From OMPR01 sp965183835 (GTDB lineage Bacteria > Pseudomonadota > Alphaproteobacteria > Rhodobacterales > Rhodobacteraceae): 64,000 nucleotides of DNA. Positions within the stretch are counted from its first letter, which is position 1, and each line of letters starts with the position of its first letter. The notes under the pieces were generated by a model. That model had not been told where the DNA came from and made no database searches. It saw only the letters and a program-made list of their open reading frames with translations. This document shows positions 8,795 through 17,277 of this stretch, piece by piece. The stretch lies in NCBI GenBank assembly GCA_965183835.1, contig CBCYME010000011.1:1-64000 (forward strand), written 5' to 3'. The position numbers were made by a program, and so were the translations under genes.

Positions 8795-8892
8795 CTCTTG
8801 CCTATCACCGGGCGTCAATCTAGAGGCACCAGCCGGAAATACTCATATTTTTAAGCAATATCGCCCATCGCCGTGCAAAGGCATTCATATGT

Positions 8893-8979
8893 TGGTGCGG
8901 TCGAGAAGACTCGAACTTCCACGGGTGTTACCCCACAGCGACCTCAACGCTGCGCGTCTACCAATTCCGCCACGACCGC
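8893..8979 (-). tRNA. tRNA-Leu (GAG anticodon)
   Basis: On the minus strand the sequence folds as a class II tRNA. The acceptor stem GCGGTCG pairs with CGACCGC, followed by A and an encoded CCA. The D arm contains AATTGGTAGACGCG, and the anticodon stem CAGCG/CGCTG encloses TTGAGGT, giving anticodon GAG. A long variable arm follows (TGGGGTAACACCCG), and the T arm has GTTCGAGTC. It reads CTC and CTT leucine codons. Its 3' end faces the integrase gene. Confidence 0.95.
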
Positions 8980-9119
8980 ACTGTCTAGGCTTGGTGAGGG
9001 GCGTATAGACGCTCTGTTCAGGGATGTGAAGAGAGAAATTACACATCAGTTTGATTTCCTCACCGCGCTTCCTATCTGTACACCAACACACATGCATTCT
9101 TCTGCAACAGGATAAAAAT

Positions 9120-9779
9120 ATGACCGATCAAATCGCCCAACCCAAGGTTCAAATCGACATCGTTTCTGACGTGGTTTGCCCCTGGTGCATTGTCGGTTTC
9201 AAACAGTTACACCAAGCGCTCACTGTCACAGGGGTGCAGGCAAATCTGCGGTGGCATCCTTTTGAGTTGAACCCAAACATGCCCGCTGAAGGGCAGAACC
9301 TTCGTGAGCATATCACGGAGAAATACGGATCCTCCCTGGAGCAAAGCCAACAAGCCCGGGCGCAGCTCACCAAGCTGGGATCGGATTTGGGATTTGCTTT
9401 CAATTTTTCTGACGACAGCCGCATCGTGAATACGTTTGAGGCGCATCAATTGCTGGATTGGGCTGACTCTTTTGGACTCCAGCACCCTATGAAACTGGCT
9501 TTGTTTAGCGCCTATTTCACACAGGATCAGGATGTATCTGATCGCGAAACCCTGATCCGATGCGTCACCAGCGTTGGATTGGACGGCGCGGCCGCACGCG
9601 ACGTTTTGAGTTCGGGCAGTCATGCCGCGTCGGTCCGGGAGAAACAGCAGTTCTGGACCAGCCGGGGTATTTCCGGGGTGCCTTCGATGGTGTTCGGTGG
9701 AAAATACCTGACGACGGGTGCACAAGGGGCCGAAACGTACGCCCAAGTCTTACAGCGCGTTCTGCAAGAGGCAGCTTGA
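9120..9779 (+). CDS. DsbA family oxidoreductase, FrnE-like
   Basis: This 219-residue protein has a thioredoxin fold with the active-site motif C20-P-W-C23 at the end of the first strand (VDIVSDVVCPWC pattern), the all-helical insert of DsbA proteins, and the cis-Pro region GVPSMVFGGKY near residue 195. FrnE-type proteins lack a signal peptide and act as cytoplasmic disulfide reductases or isomerases, often linked to oxidative stress. ATG 9120 is chosen over upstream in-frame starts because the family begins just before the first strand; AGGA lies a few bases upstream. The lipB gene follows 41 bases later on the same strand. Confidence 0.85.
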   Translation: MTDQIAQPKVQIDIVSDVVCPWCIVGFKQLHQALTVTGVQANLRWHPFELNPNMPAEGQNLREHITEKYGSSLEQSQQARAQLTKLGSDLGFAFNFSDDSRIVNTFEAHQLLDWADSFGLQHPMKLALFSAYFTQDQDVSDRETLIRCVTSVGLDGAAARDVLSSGSHAASVREKQQFWTSRGISGVPSMVFGGKYLTTGAQGAETYAQVLQRVLQEAA

Positions 9780-9820
9780 ACCCCCTTCCCCATTTTTGCC
9801 CAACCGGATATGCAACCGCC

Positions 9821-10477
9821 ATGGAATGGATCACTTCAGACGGTTTGACCGATTACGACACTGCTGTTGCGTTTATGGAATCACGAGCTGCAGAAATTGC
9901 GACTGGTGAGGCCGAGGAATGTATCTGGTTAGTCGAACATCCCCCGCTTTACACAGCCGGGACATCGGCCAAGATCGAGGATCTGACCGATCCGGATCGG
10001 TTCCCGGTTTATCCCAGCAAACGCGGTGGGCAATACACCTATCACGGCCCCGGTCAGCGGGTGGTCTATGTCATGCTGGATGTTGGCAAGCGGGGCCACG
10101 ACGTGCGCCGCTTTGTTAAGCAGCTCGAAACTTGGGTCATTTCCGCTTTGGCCGAATTCAACGTCGTCGGGGAAATCCGGGACGGGCGTGTCGGGGTGTG
10201 GGTTCAACGCGATGACAAGCCTTTGACCATCACAGGGTCGAAAGCCGAAGATAAAGTCGCCGCCATCGGTATTCGCCTGCGCAAATGGGTGAGCTTTCAC
10301 GGCATTTCGATCAACGTCGAACCGGATCTTGACCATTTTTCAGGCATCGTTCCTTGCGGCATCACGCAACATGGGGTGACAAGTCTTGTTGATCTCGGGC
10401 TCCCAGTGACCATGGACGATGTTGATGTTGCTTTGAAGCGTACCTTTGACGAGGTGTTCGAAAGCAGCGACGACTGA
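9821..10477 (+). CDS. lipB: Lipoyl(octanoyl) transferase LipB
   Basis: LipB moves octanoate from octanoyl-acyl carrier protein to the lipoyl domains of 2-oxoacid dehydrogenases and GcvH, the first step of lipoic acid assembly. The protein is 218 residues, normal for the family. The motifs are complete: WLVEHPPLYTAGTSA, KRGGQYTYHGPGQ (lipoate-binding), K145 in SKAEDKVAAIGIR and the thioester-forming C179 in IVPCGITQHGVTSL, corresponding to Lys135 and Cys169 of the E. coli enzyme. ATG 9821 fits the usual N terminus; longer in-frame starts run into the preceding gene. Cytoplasmic. Confidence 0.96.
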   Translation: MEWITSDGLTDYDTAVAFMESRAAEIATGEAEECIWLVEHPPLYTAGTSAKIEDLTDPDRFPVYPSKRGGQYTYHGPGQRVVYVMLDVGKRGHDVRRFVKQLETWVISALAEFNVVGEIRDGRVGVWVQRDDKPLTITGSKAEDKVAAIGIRLRKWVSFHGISINVEPDLDHFSGIVPCGITQHGVTSLVDLGLPVTMDDVDVALKRTFDEVFESSDD

Positions 10478-10529
10478 TCGCCAAGTGCGAAGCCATGAGC
10501 TGCACGCAATCGCTGGCGGTCGATACTGC

Positions 10530-12290
10530 CTAGCGAGCGATCAAATCACGTATCGCCTTTAGAACAACGTCAGGTTGCTCGTAGATGAGGAATTGCCCAG
10601 CCTCGGGGTAGAGGCGGAATTCCATATGACCATAGTCAGCGGTAAATCGCTCTGTCGCACAGGCAGGAATGACCGGATCCCGCCCCCCGTGCAGATGCAA
10701 CACCGGCGTCGTTGATCCGTCAACTTCGGGCAACCAGTTTCGCACCATCATGTGCCCATCCGACACAAACCCCGTTGACCCGGATTGCACCGCAAATCGA
10801 TACCCCGCATGCATCAATTCGGCGATGCCCAATTGATCGACGACAGTTCGTTCATGTGTCCCGGGTTTGTACAAAGAGTCCATAAACTGACCGATTTCAT
10901 CACTGTCGACCAACGCCACCCCTGCGCGCACAAAGAACGGCAACAAAGCGGGCGCAAAGCGTGCGGTATAGGCCATGACACGCTGGCGCGATGCCATTTT
11001 CGAGATCTGCTTCATGCGCAGGACGGGCCCCCCTGCAGCAACCGCCACCATGCCGGCGACCCGGTTTGTCAATCGCTTGCAAACGAAATGCCCGTGCAGC
11101 GCCCCAGCCATATGGCCAAGTACGACGGGGCGGTTGAGTTTCATCCGCGAAATCAGCTCGTCCACGTGGCCGACGATCATCTCGACAGCCTCTTCTGGGG
11201 TTCCGACCCCATCTGACATGCCATACCCCGGTCGCACCGGCGCAATCACACGCAGACTCTGCGCGCGGAACTGTGTTTGCAGGTATTCAAGCGGCGCCAT
11301 ACCGTCCAACATGCCGTGCAGGTAAAGCACGGGATACCCGTTGGGATCGCCACATTCAAAAACCTGCATTTTCAAACCGGACTTCATCTCGAGCATCGTG
11401 CTCTGCAGCGTGACCACGCCTGGATGCCCCGTGTCCGGGCGATCTTCGTTGTCGATCAAAAAAGCAACCAGACGGATCAAATCAGCCTGTCCCGGAGCGC
11501 CGGTTTTAGCCAGAACGGACTTTGTTTGATTGCGAATGGTATGTTCCGACCGCTGAGATATCTCTGCGATGCGGCGCAAAGTGTATCCCGCCATCAGATT
11601 GCGCACCACGTCAACTTCGGCGCGCGACAAGCCAAAAGACGTGACCAGCATATGTTCGGCTTCTGCTGTCCACTGATAATCCAACCCTTCGATCAGCACT
11701 TGGACCGGGGCGCCTTCGTCAAAGGCGATCCGCGCAATCAAATGCCGTGGCTGGATGTCAGTTGTTAACACAATGGGCGAGTGGGCCTCGTCGTGTTCGC
11801 ACCGCGCCTTTTCGCACAGATCCTCGAGCATACGAATGCCATTGGCAGTAAAGTGATCGTTCAAGGCCGTTAAGGACTGCGTTTCTTGCACGATTTTGCG
11901 CGCAGCCCCTCCGGCGGCCACGATCTGACCATCTGGTTGTGACAGAAGAGTGAACCCGGCACTTTCAAGGACTCGTTGCTTTAGCTCAGATCTGGGCACT
12001 TTACGCCCAAGCTGTTCCAATATGTCATAGGCCCGGGAAAAGTGAGCCTGCAGCTCAGGGTCAATCTCTAATCCGCCTTGTAAATCGCGCTGATCCAGCC
12101 GCATGGCCAGATCCGGTTCACTCAGGATGCTAGAAATATGGTCTTCCCATGCGGACATGAACAGCTCGTAGAGCTCAGGACGCAGCACAGTCTCATAGAT
12201 CGCAGCGATAACCTGGTCGCGTGAAACCTGCCCTTTATTTTCCGCATCATCTCGAATGAGTATTACCCTGCCTTCACGTCTCGCCTGCAC
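10530..12290 (-). CDS. LuxR-type HTH regulator fused to a degenerate alpha/beta-hydrolase domain
   Basis: The protein has three parts. Residues 1-205 are an uncharacterised sensor-like region. Residues 215-275 are a LuxR/GerE helix-turn-helix (FGLSRAEVDVVRNLMAGYT, then EHTIRNQTKSVLAKTG). Residues 290-586 are an alpha/beta-hydrolase fold (LYLHGMLDG, PVRPGYGMSD, HGGRDPVIP). The nucleophile elbow reads G392-H-M-A-G, with Met394 in place of Ser, and the usual C-terminal His reads Gln (EAGQFLIYEQP, Q565). Asp538 remains. Both codons are unambiguous in the DNA, so hydrolysis is unlikely and the fold probably binds a ligand and signals to the HTH. The gene is alone, read leftward, convergent with lipB. 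Its targets are unknown. The first ATG is used; no strong ribosome site decides it. Confidence 0.85.
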   Translation of the reverse strand: MQARREGRVILIRDDAENKGQVSRDQVIAAIYETVLRPELYELFMSAWEDHISSILSEPDLAMRLDQRDLQGGLEIDPELQAHFSRAYDILEQLGRKVPRSELKQRVLESAGFTLLSQPDGQIVAAGGAARKIVQETQSLTALNDHFTANGIRMLEDLCEKARCEHDEAHSPIVLTTDIQPRHLIARIAFDEGAPVQVLIEGLDYQWTAEAEHMLVTSFGLSRAEVDVVRNLMAGYTLRRIAEISQRSEHTIRNQTKSVLAKTGAPGQADLIRLVAFLIDNEDRPDTGHPGVVTLQSTMLEMKSGLKMQVFECGDPNGYPVLYLHGMLDGMAPLEYLQTQFRAQSLRVIAPVRPGYGMSDGVGTPEEAVEMIVGHVDELISRMKLNRPVVLGHMAGALHGHFVCKRLTNRVAGMVAVAAGGPVLRMKQISKMASRQRVMAYTARFAPALLPFFVRAGVALVDSDEIGQFMDSLYKPGTHERTVVDQLGIAELMHAGYRFAVQSGSTGFVSDGHMMVRNWLPEVDGSTTPVLHLHGGRDPVIPACATERFTADYGHMEFRLYPEAGQFLIYEQPDVVLKAIRDLIAR

Positions 12291-12488
12291 CTGCCTGTGG
12301 GGTCAATTGACTTTGATCCGCTCTAGAAAGGTGAGGAAATATAACAACTTTCCTTGGTTTGATCCATATGGGTCATGCTGTGATGCCCGAAACGTGATCT
12401 GATGCCTTTACCGTTCTGTGAGTGAGTGGTGTTTTCAAAAATGACCCCACAGGCATATTTCCATATCCTGTGGATTTTATCCCTATCT

Positions 12489-12513
12489 GCCGCCCTGTCC
12501 CCAACAGGGCGGC
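12489..12513 (-). terminator. GC-rich hairpin downstream of the HIT gene
   Basis: GCCGCCCTGT (12489-12498) pairs perfectly with ACAGGGCGGC (12504-12513) around a 5-base loop. It lies about 75 bases after the HIT stop and in front of the LuxR-hydrolase gene's promoter region (12291-12488). There is no clear T run, so termination is plausible but unproven. Confidence 0.45.
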
Positions 12514-12587
12514 AATTTCATGCAGATCCTTCGCTTTTTCCCCGTAGATCAGCGCGAAGACCGGCCTAATTGCACAAAGTCCGCCCC

Positions 12588-13004
12588 TTAAAGAGCCGCG
12601 CGGATTTTCTCAGCTTGTGAGGCGATCAGGTCGAAATCCCCCATGGTTCCGGGCGCTCGCATCTTGACACCCTCGTGGCGCGGCAAAACGTGGAAGTGAA
12701 GGTGAAACACCTCCTGTCCGCCAGCGGCTTCGTTGAACTGCTGAATGGTGACGCCGTCTGCGGCAAAGGCCGACTTGACCGCATGCCCCATCTTTTGAAC
12801 CGTTTTCATCACAGCGGACAGCTGTTCTGGCGTTGCATCCAATACGTTGCGACAGGGTGTTTTGGGAATCACCAACAAATGCCCATCTGCGCGCGGCATG
12901 ATATCCATGAAAGCGAGCGTTTCATCATCTTCATAAACCCGCGTTGCGGGGATTTCTCCGCGCAGGATTTTGGCGAATATGTTGTCTGTATCATAAGCGG
13001 TCAT
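12588..13004 (-). CDS. HIT family nucleotide-binding hydrolase (HINT-like)
   Basis: This 138-residue histidine-triad protein hydrolyses nucleoside phosphoramidates such as AMP-lysine or related AMP derivatives in the cytoplasm. The catalytic H101-L-H103-F-H105-V-L is present, as is the N-terminal FAKILRGEIPATRVYED typical of bacterial HinT/Hit proteins. AAGAGGC sits 8 bases before the ATG. The length is standard. It is followed by a GC-rich hairpin and preceded by a GST gene on the same strand 81 bases away, with no obvious operon link. The native substrate is not known. Confidence 0.92.
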   Translation of the reverse strand: MTAYDTDNIFAKILRGEIPATRVYEDDETLAFMDIMPRADGHLLVIPKTPCRNVLDATPEQLSAVMKTVQKMGHAVKSAFAADGVTIQQFNEAAGGQEVFHLHFHVLPRHEGVKMRAPGTMGDFDLIASQAEKIRAAL

Positions 13005-13085
13005 CGTATTAGCCTCTTGAAAGGATTATATGTCTTGGCCTGATTGTATTGCGCGCGCCCTGCGCCAGCGTCAAGAATTGGGACA

Positions 13086-13838
13086 TCATAAGGACAACGG
13101 CATTTCCAAGGCTTGGGCGTAAATGCGGTCACGATGAGAGAGAAGCACCGGATCGAGGGCGGCGCGTGTTGCGTCATCCAGCGTGTTAAAGGCACTGCGC
13201 GTGGCGGGATTCATCGCACATTGGCCGTCTGGCAAAGGCTGGAACAGCGCCAAGAACGTCGCTGCGTAGATATCAGCGGCTGTTAGGCTGTCCCCGAAAT
13301 AGTAGGGTCGTCCATCCGCAAGGATCGCTGACATTTCCCCCAAGGTTTCCCGCACCAAAGCACCGGCCTCTTCCCCTCGCTCGGCGGAGTATCCGTATTT
13401 GGCAGCAAGATATTGCGACACTTTGGGGTGAAATCCCTCGGCCCCTGTCAAACCACAGTGCACCAGCTGCAAACGGCGCTGCCACCCCAAACCATCGGGT
13501 GCAGCCATGCGCGCCACAAACGCACGAATGTCAGCCGCATCGGTTTCGGGTACCAGATCCACATCAGAGGCGATCCGTTGCGACAGATCCAAAATCTCCA
13601 ACGCACCGGTCACGGGTGCCTCGTCCTGCCAAAACACCACCGGGGCAGATTGCCCCCCAGCCCATTTTGCTTGTGCAGGGTCATCATAGGCCAGGCGGGT
13701 TGCGCACCAAGTCAGGTTTTTGACATGAAACAATCCCTTTGCGGCCTCTCCCCATGGGCTGGGCACGCCCCCGACCACGATCATTCTTAGTCCCGAATCC
13801 TGTCGGGCCTCGGCGGTGCTGACATAAGCGAAGGACAT
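13086..13838 (-). CDS. Glutathione S-transferase family protein
   Basis: This 250-residue protein has a thioredoxin-like N-terminal domain (IVVGGVPSPWGEAAKGLFHV) and a helical C-terminal domain with the GST signature DSLTAADIYAATFLALF near residue 195, which holds the N-capping box. ATG 13838 is preferred over 13904 because AAAGGACC precedes it and the upstream extension has no family character. It is divergent from ctaD, and the FNR box at 13928-13941 lies between them, so it could share that control. The substrate is unknown, and the active-site Ser/Cys cannot be assigned with confidence (SPWGEAAK is a candidate). Confidence 0.8.
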   Translation of the reverse strand: MSFAYVSTAEARQDSGLRMIVVGGVPSPWGEAAKGLFHVKNLTWCATRLAYDDPAQAKWAGGQSAPVVFWQDEAPVTGALEILDLSQRIASDVDLVPETDAADIRAFVARMAAPDGLGWQRRLQLVHCGLTGAEGFHPKVSQYLAAKYGYSAERGEEAGALVRETLGEMSAILADGRPYYFGDSLTAADIYAATFLALFQPLPDGQCAMNPATRSAFNTLDDATRAALDPVLLSHRDRIYAQALEMPLSL

Positions 13839-13927
13839 TGTGGGTCCTTTTTGTTGCAGATCATCTTGATAATACACCCTGCACGACCCCATATCGGTGC
13901 TCAAGCGTGCCCCCGCGACAATTAATC

Positions 13928-13941
13928 TTGATCCAGATCAA
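13928..13941. promoter_or_regulatory. FNR/FnrL binding site upstream of ctaD
   Basis: TTGATCCAGATCAA is an exact match to the symmetrical FNR consensus TTGAT-N4-ATCAA. It lies 101 bases before the ctaD start, between ctaD and the divergent GST gene. In related bacteria FnrL adjusts terminal oxidase genes to oxygen; repression of the low-affinity aa3 oxidase when oxygen is scarce is the expected role here. Confidence 0.8.
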
Positions 13942-14042
13942 ACTCCGCCATTGAAGGCGGCCCCCCCGCATTCTAAAACCAGCTTTAATCCACGCGCGTC
14001 GGGAATCCCGTCAGCGCGTTCATTTGCAACAGGAGGCACCAA

Positions 14043-15713
14043 ATGGCAGACGCAGCCATTCATGGTCACGAGCATGAGGACAACCGGAGTTTCTTTACCC
14101 GGTGGTTCATGTCGACAAACCACAAAGATATCGGGATTCTGTACCTGGTCGTTTCGGCTCTGGTCGGTCTGATCTCGGTAACGCTGACCGTTTTCATGCG
14201 ACTGGAGCTCATGGAGCCCGGCGTTCAATACATGTGCCTCGAAGGCTTCCGCTTGTTCGCGAGCGGTGATGTCTGTACCCCGAACGGCCACCTTTGGAAC
14301 GTGATGATCACCTATCACGGCGTTCTGATGATGTTCTTCGTGGTCATTCCCGCGCTGTTCGGCGGCTTTGGCAACTACTTCATGCCGCTGCAGATTGGTG
14401 CACCGGACATGGCGTTCCCGCGCATGAACAACCTGTCGTTCTGGCTTTATGTGGCTGGTACGTCCTTGGGTGTGGCCTCGATGCTGTCCCCGGGCGGTAA
14501 CGATCAGCTGGGTTCAGGCGTTGGCTGGGTTCTGTACCCACCGCTGTCCACCACCGAAGGCGGCATGTCGATGGATCTGGCGATTTTCGCCGTTCACGTT
14601 TCGGGTGCCTCGTCCATCTTGGGCGCGATCAACATGATCACCACCTTCCTGAACATGCGTGCCCCCGGCATGACCCTGTTCAAGGTGCCGCTGTTCAGCT
14701 GGTCGATTTTCGTCACATCGTGGCTGATCCTGCTGTCTTTGCCAGTTCTGGCGGGCGCGATCACTATGTTGCTGATGGATCGTAACTTTGGTTTCACTTT
14801 CTTTGATCCTGCCGGTGGCGGCGATCCAATCCTGTATCAGCACATCCTTTGGTTCTTTGGTCACCCCGAAGTATACATCGTGATCCTGCCCGGTTTTGGT
14901 ATCATCAGCCACGTCATCGCGACGTTTGCCCGCAAACCTGTCTTCGGTTACCTGCCGATGGTTTGGGCGATCATCGCGATTGGTGTTCTGGGTTTCGTCG
15001 TTTGGGCGCACCACATGTACACCGTTGGCATGTCGTTGAACCAACAGTCCTACTTTATGTTGGCCACCATGGTCATCGCGGTACCGACTGGGGTTAAAGT
15101 GTTCTCGTGGATCGCAACCATGTGGGGCGGCTCGATCGAGTTCAAAACGCCTATGATGTTTGCCTTTGGCTTCCTGTTCCTGTTCACCGTTGGTGGTGTA
15201 ACTGGTGTGGTTCTGTCGCAGGCTGGCGTTGACCGCGCATATCACGACACATACTACGTTGTGGCCCACTTCCACTATGTGATGTCGCTGGGTGCGGTCT
15301 TTGCAATCTTTGCTGGTGTATACTTCTACTTTGGCAAGATGACTGGTCGTCAGTATTCCGAGTTCTGGGGTCACATCCACTTCTGGCTGTTCTTCATCGG
15401 TGCAAACCTGACATTCTTCCCACAGCACTTCTTGGGTCGTCAGGGTATGCCACGCCGTTACATCGACTATCCCGAAGCGTTTGCTTACTGGAATTACATC
15501 TCCTCTTGGGGTGCGTTCATCTCGTTCGCTTCGTTCCTGCTGTTCTTTGGTATCATCATTTACGCCCTGCTCCGCGGTGCGAAAGTGACCGAAAACAACT
15601 ACTGGAACGAGTATGCGGATACGCTGGAGTGGACACTGTCCTCACCTCCACCAGAGCATACCTTTGAAATCCTGCCCAAGCAGGAAGACTGGGACAAGGG
15701 CCACGCGCACTAA
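14043..15713 (+). CDS. ctaD: Cytochrome c oxidase subunit I (aa3-type)
   Basis: Subunit I of the aa3 cytochrome c oxidase carries heme a, heme a3 and CuB, reduces O2 and pumps protons in the cytoplasmic membrane. The protein is 556 residues with about 12 membrane segments. Recognisable features are the N-terminal STNHKDIGILY, the CuB/tyrosine segment FGHPEVYIVILPGFG near residue 274, the WAHHMYTVG pair of CuB histidines, and the heme-ligand region HFHYVMSLG. AGGAGG stands 6 bases before the ATG. ctaD is alone here, followed by its own terminator, with the other subunits elsewhere, as is common in Rhodobacteraceae. The FNR box upstream suggests oxygen control. Confidence 0.98.
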   Translation: MADAAIHGHEHEDNRSFFTRWFMSTNHKDIGILYLVVSALVGLISVTLTVFMRLELMEPGVQYMCLEGFRLFASGDVCTPNGHLWNVMITYHGVLMMFFVVIPALFGGFGNYFMPLQIGAPDMAFPRMNNLSFWLYVAGTSLGVASMLSPGGNDQLGSGVGWVLYPPLSTTEGGMSMDLAIFAVHVSGASSILGAINMITTFLNMRAPGMTLFKVPLFSWSIFVTSWLILLSLPVLAGAITMLLMDRNFGFTFFDPAGGGDPILYQHILWFFGHPEVYIVILPGFGIISHVIATFARKPVFGYLPMVWAIIAIGVLGFVVWAHHMYTVGMSLNQQSYFMLATMVIAVPTGVKVFSWIATMWGGSIEFKTPMMFAFGFLFLFTVGGVTGVVLSQAGVDRAYHDTYYVVAHFHYVMSLGAVFAIFAGVYFYFGKMTGRQYSEFWGHIHFWLFFIGANLTFFPQHFLGRQGMPRRYIDYPEAFAYWNYISSWGAFISFASFLLFFGIIIYALLRGAKVTENNYWNEYADTLEWTLSSPPPEHTFEILPKQEDWDKGHAH

Positions 15714-15738
15714 CTCCCATCGCTTAGTCAAAATATCT

Positions 15739-15770
15739 AAGGCCCTGCATCTAAGCGGGGCCTTTTTTTT
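15739..15770 (+). terminator. Rho-independent terminator of ctaD
   Basis: AAGGCCC (15739-15745) pairs with GGGCCTT (15758-15764), and eight T residues end at 15770. It lies 26 bases after the ctaD stop, which supports a single-gene transcript. Confidence 0.9.
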
Positions 15771-16009
15771 GTTTTGGCTCACAGCGGCTGGCCGACATTG
15801 GGTGAGCTGTTTGGCCACCTGACTGTGAAATATCTGCCCCAGAGATCACCCTTGGAGCGGGCAAAATTGCCGAGCTCGAGCGCATTGATCGGCTTGAATA
15901 TCGCGCTTTGCCACAGGGAACGTGCCCCCCGGTCTCGGCATAGATTTAACGAATCGGCGTAATTGACCTAGGTTTAGGGGATACCTTGCCCTCGCAATCG
16001 GAGCCAATC

Positions 16010-16609
16010 ATGCCTGAAATCGACTTCTGGTACTCGATCGGTAGCACCTACAGCTACCTTACCGTCATGCGATTACCGGATTGGGCGCGTGCCAATGATG
16101 TGACGGTACGATGGCGACCATTCAATGTGCGCAGCGTCATGATTGATCAAAAGAACATCCCGTTTGCAGGAAAACCTGAAAAATCCGCCTATATGTGGCG
16201 CGACATTGAACGCAGGTCGGCAAAGTATGGAATTACCGCCCGTGTTCCGGCCCCCTACCCGATCCCTCACCTTCAACTTGTAAACCAGGTCGCCCTTCTT
16301 GGGCTCAAAGAAGACTGGGGCATTCCCTTTACACGAGAAAGCTATCGCATCTGGTTCCTTGATGGGTTGCCCGCGGGGAGCGAGCCAAACCTGTCCGAGG
16401 CGTTGCATCGATCCGGTCAGGATCCGGCCGAGGCTCTGATCCGCGCCCGGTCAGACGCGATTGTAAAAGAACTGGCTGATCAAACGGACCGGGCCGTTCA
16501 ATCCGGAGTCTTTGGTGCCCCCAGCTTTGTGGTCCGGGATGAGGTGTTTTGGGGCGATGATCGATTAGAGGATGCGTTGTCATGGGCTCGATTGGGACAT
16601 GTCACTTAG
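16010..16609 (+). CDS. DsbA-family protein, 2-hydroxychromene-2-carboxylate isomerase-like
   Basis: This 199-residue thioredoxin-fold protein starts MPEIDFWYSIGSTYSYLTVM, the hallmark of the HCCA isomerase/kappa-GST branch, where a Ser rather than a CxxC cysteine pair faces glutathione. The C-terminal GVFGAPSFVVRDEVFWGDDR is the conserved cis-Pro and substrate region. ATG 16010 is preferred because GGAG ends 6 bases before it; an in-frame TTG at 15986 lacks such a site. These enzymes isomerise aromatic breakdown products or act as GSTs. No aromatic catabolic genes are nearby, so the substrate is unknown. Cytoplasmic. Confidence 0.85.
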   Translation: MPEIDFWYSIGSTYSYLTVMRLPDWARANDVTVRWRPFNVRSVMIDQKNIPFAGKPEKSAYMWRDIERRSAKYGITARVPAPYPIPHLQLVNQVALLGLKEDWGIPFTRESYRIWFLDGLPAGSEPNLSEALHRSGQDPAEALIRARSDAIVKELADQTDRAVQSGVFGAPSFVVRDEVFWGDDRLEDALSWARLGHVT

Positions 16610-16664
16610 ATCCGTTTTCCGCTCGACAGATTTTGCCATCGTGTTAGGTCTTGGCTGAAACATC

Positions 16665-17174
16665 ATGCCTTATTCTTGGTCCATATCCCCAGCGTCGCAT
16701 TCCGCGTGCACACCTGAGCCGGCAGACGTTCAGGAGCTGAAGTTGTGGCCACATAATTCGCTGCCTCCACGCGGCGCTGCCGCTATGGTCCTCACGTTGT
16801 TCACCCTCGCAATCGTTCCAATGCTAGGTTTGTTGGGCTCTGTAGCTTTATGGGGGTTGCTGCCTTTTGTTCTCTTGATGGTGGCTGGCACTTGGTATGC
16901 GCTTGAGCACAATTACCGACAGCGCAGAGTGCTAGAGGTTCTTACCCTTTCCCATGAAAACGCCCATTTGGTGCGCACCAACCCAAACGGTCAAACCCAG
17001 GAGTGGGAATGTAACCAATATTGGGCGCGCGCAGAAATGCACGAACAAGGTGGTCCCGTCCCTTTCTACGTCACCCTTATCGGAGGGGGGCGCGAAGTTG
17101 AGATTGGGGCGTTTCTTGCAGAAGACGAACGCAAAGCGCTCTATCATGATCTTGTTCAAAAACTGCGTCGCTGA
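16665..17174 (+). CDS. DUF2244 domain membrane protein
   Basis: This 169-residue protein of unknown function matches the DUF2244 pattern common in alphaproteobacteria, often found near cytochrome oxidase genes. Visible features are a leader with LKLWPHNSLPPRGAAAM, two membrane helices at about residues 40-78, then a cytoplasmic beta-rich part with VLTLSHENAHLVRTNPNG, the WECNQYWARAEM segment and the closing IGAFLAEDERKALYHDL. It follows the isomerase-like gene by 55 bases on the same strand. Its position two genes after ctaD is in keeping with a respiratory-chain association, but the role is not known. Confidence 0.82.
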   Translation: MPYSWSISPASHSACTPEPADVQELKLWPHNSLPPRGAAAMVLTLFTLAIVPMLGLLGSVALWGLLPFVLLMVAGTWYALEHNYRQRRVLEVLTLSHENAHLVRTNPNGQTQEWECNQYWARAEMHEQGGPVPFYVTLIGGGREVEIGAFLAEDERKALYHDLVQKLRR

Positions 17175-17217
17175 TCCGACCCGCTCCACTGCTGCAGCCA
17201 CAGGCCGTTTCTAAAAG

Positions 17218-17245
17218 ACAAAGGCCCCGCAAATGCGAGGCCCTT
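17218..17245 (-). terminator. Terminator of the yqeY-like gene
   Basis: On the minus strand GGCCTCGC and GCGGGGCC form a stem around a short AT loop, followed by TTTGTCTTTT. It sits about 35 bases past the yqeY-like stop and may also slow rightward transcription from the DUF2244 gene. Confidence 0.7.
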
Positions 17246-17277
17246 GGTCAAAATCTGTAACGTCTAGCAGGGGCGAT

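Larger units (their letters stand above)
6807..8892. mobile_element. Small tRNA-Leu-associated integrative element remnant
   Basis: Three tightly packed genes sit against the 3' end of a tRNA-Leu gene: a phage-like protein, an HTH protein of the excisionase/MerR type, and a convergent tyrosine recombinase that ends in a 4-base overlap with the HTH gene. Integrase next to a tRNA 3' end is the classic signature of integration at that tRNA. No structural, replication or cargo genes are seen. The left boundary is unknown because no repeat of the tRNA 3' end was found to the left, so this may be a decayed remnant. Confidence 0.65.

Noticed and set aside
14514..15428. 304-codon open frame antisense to ctaD
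   Set aside because: It lies fully inside a well-conserved gene, has a highly skewed composition from reversed codons and no family signature.
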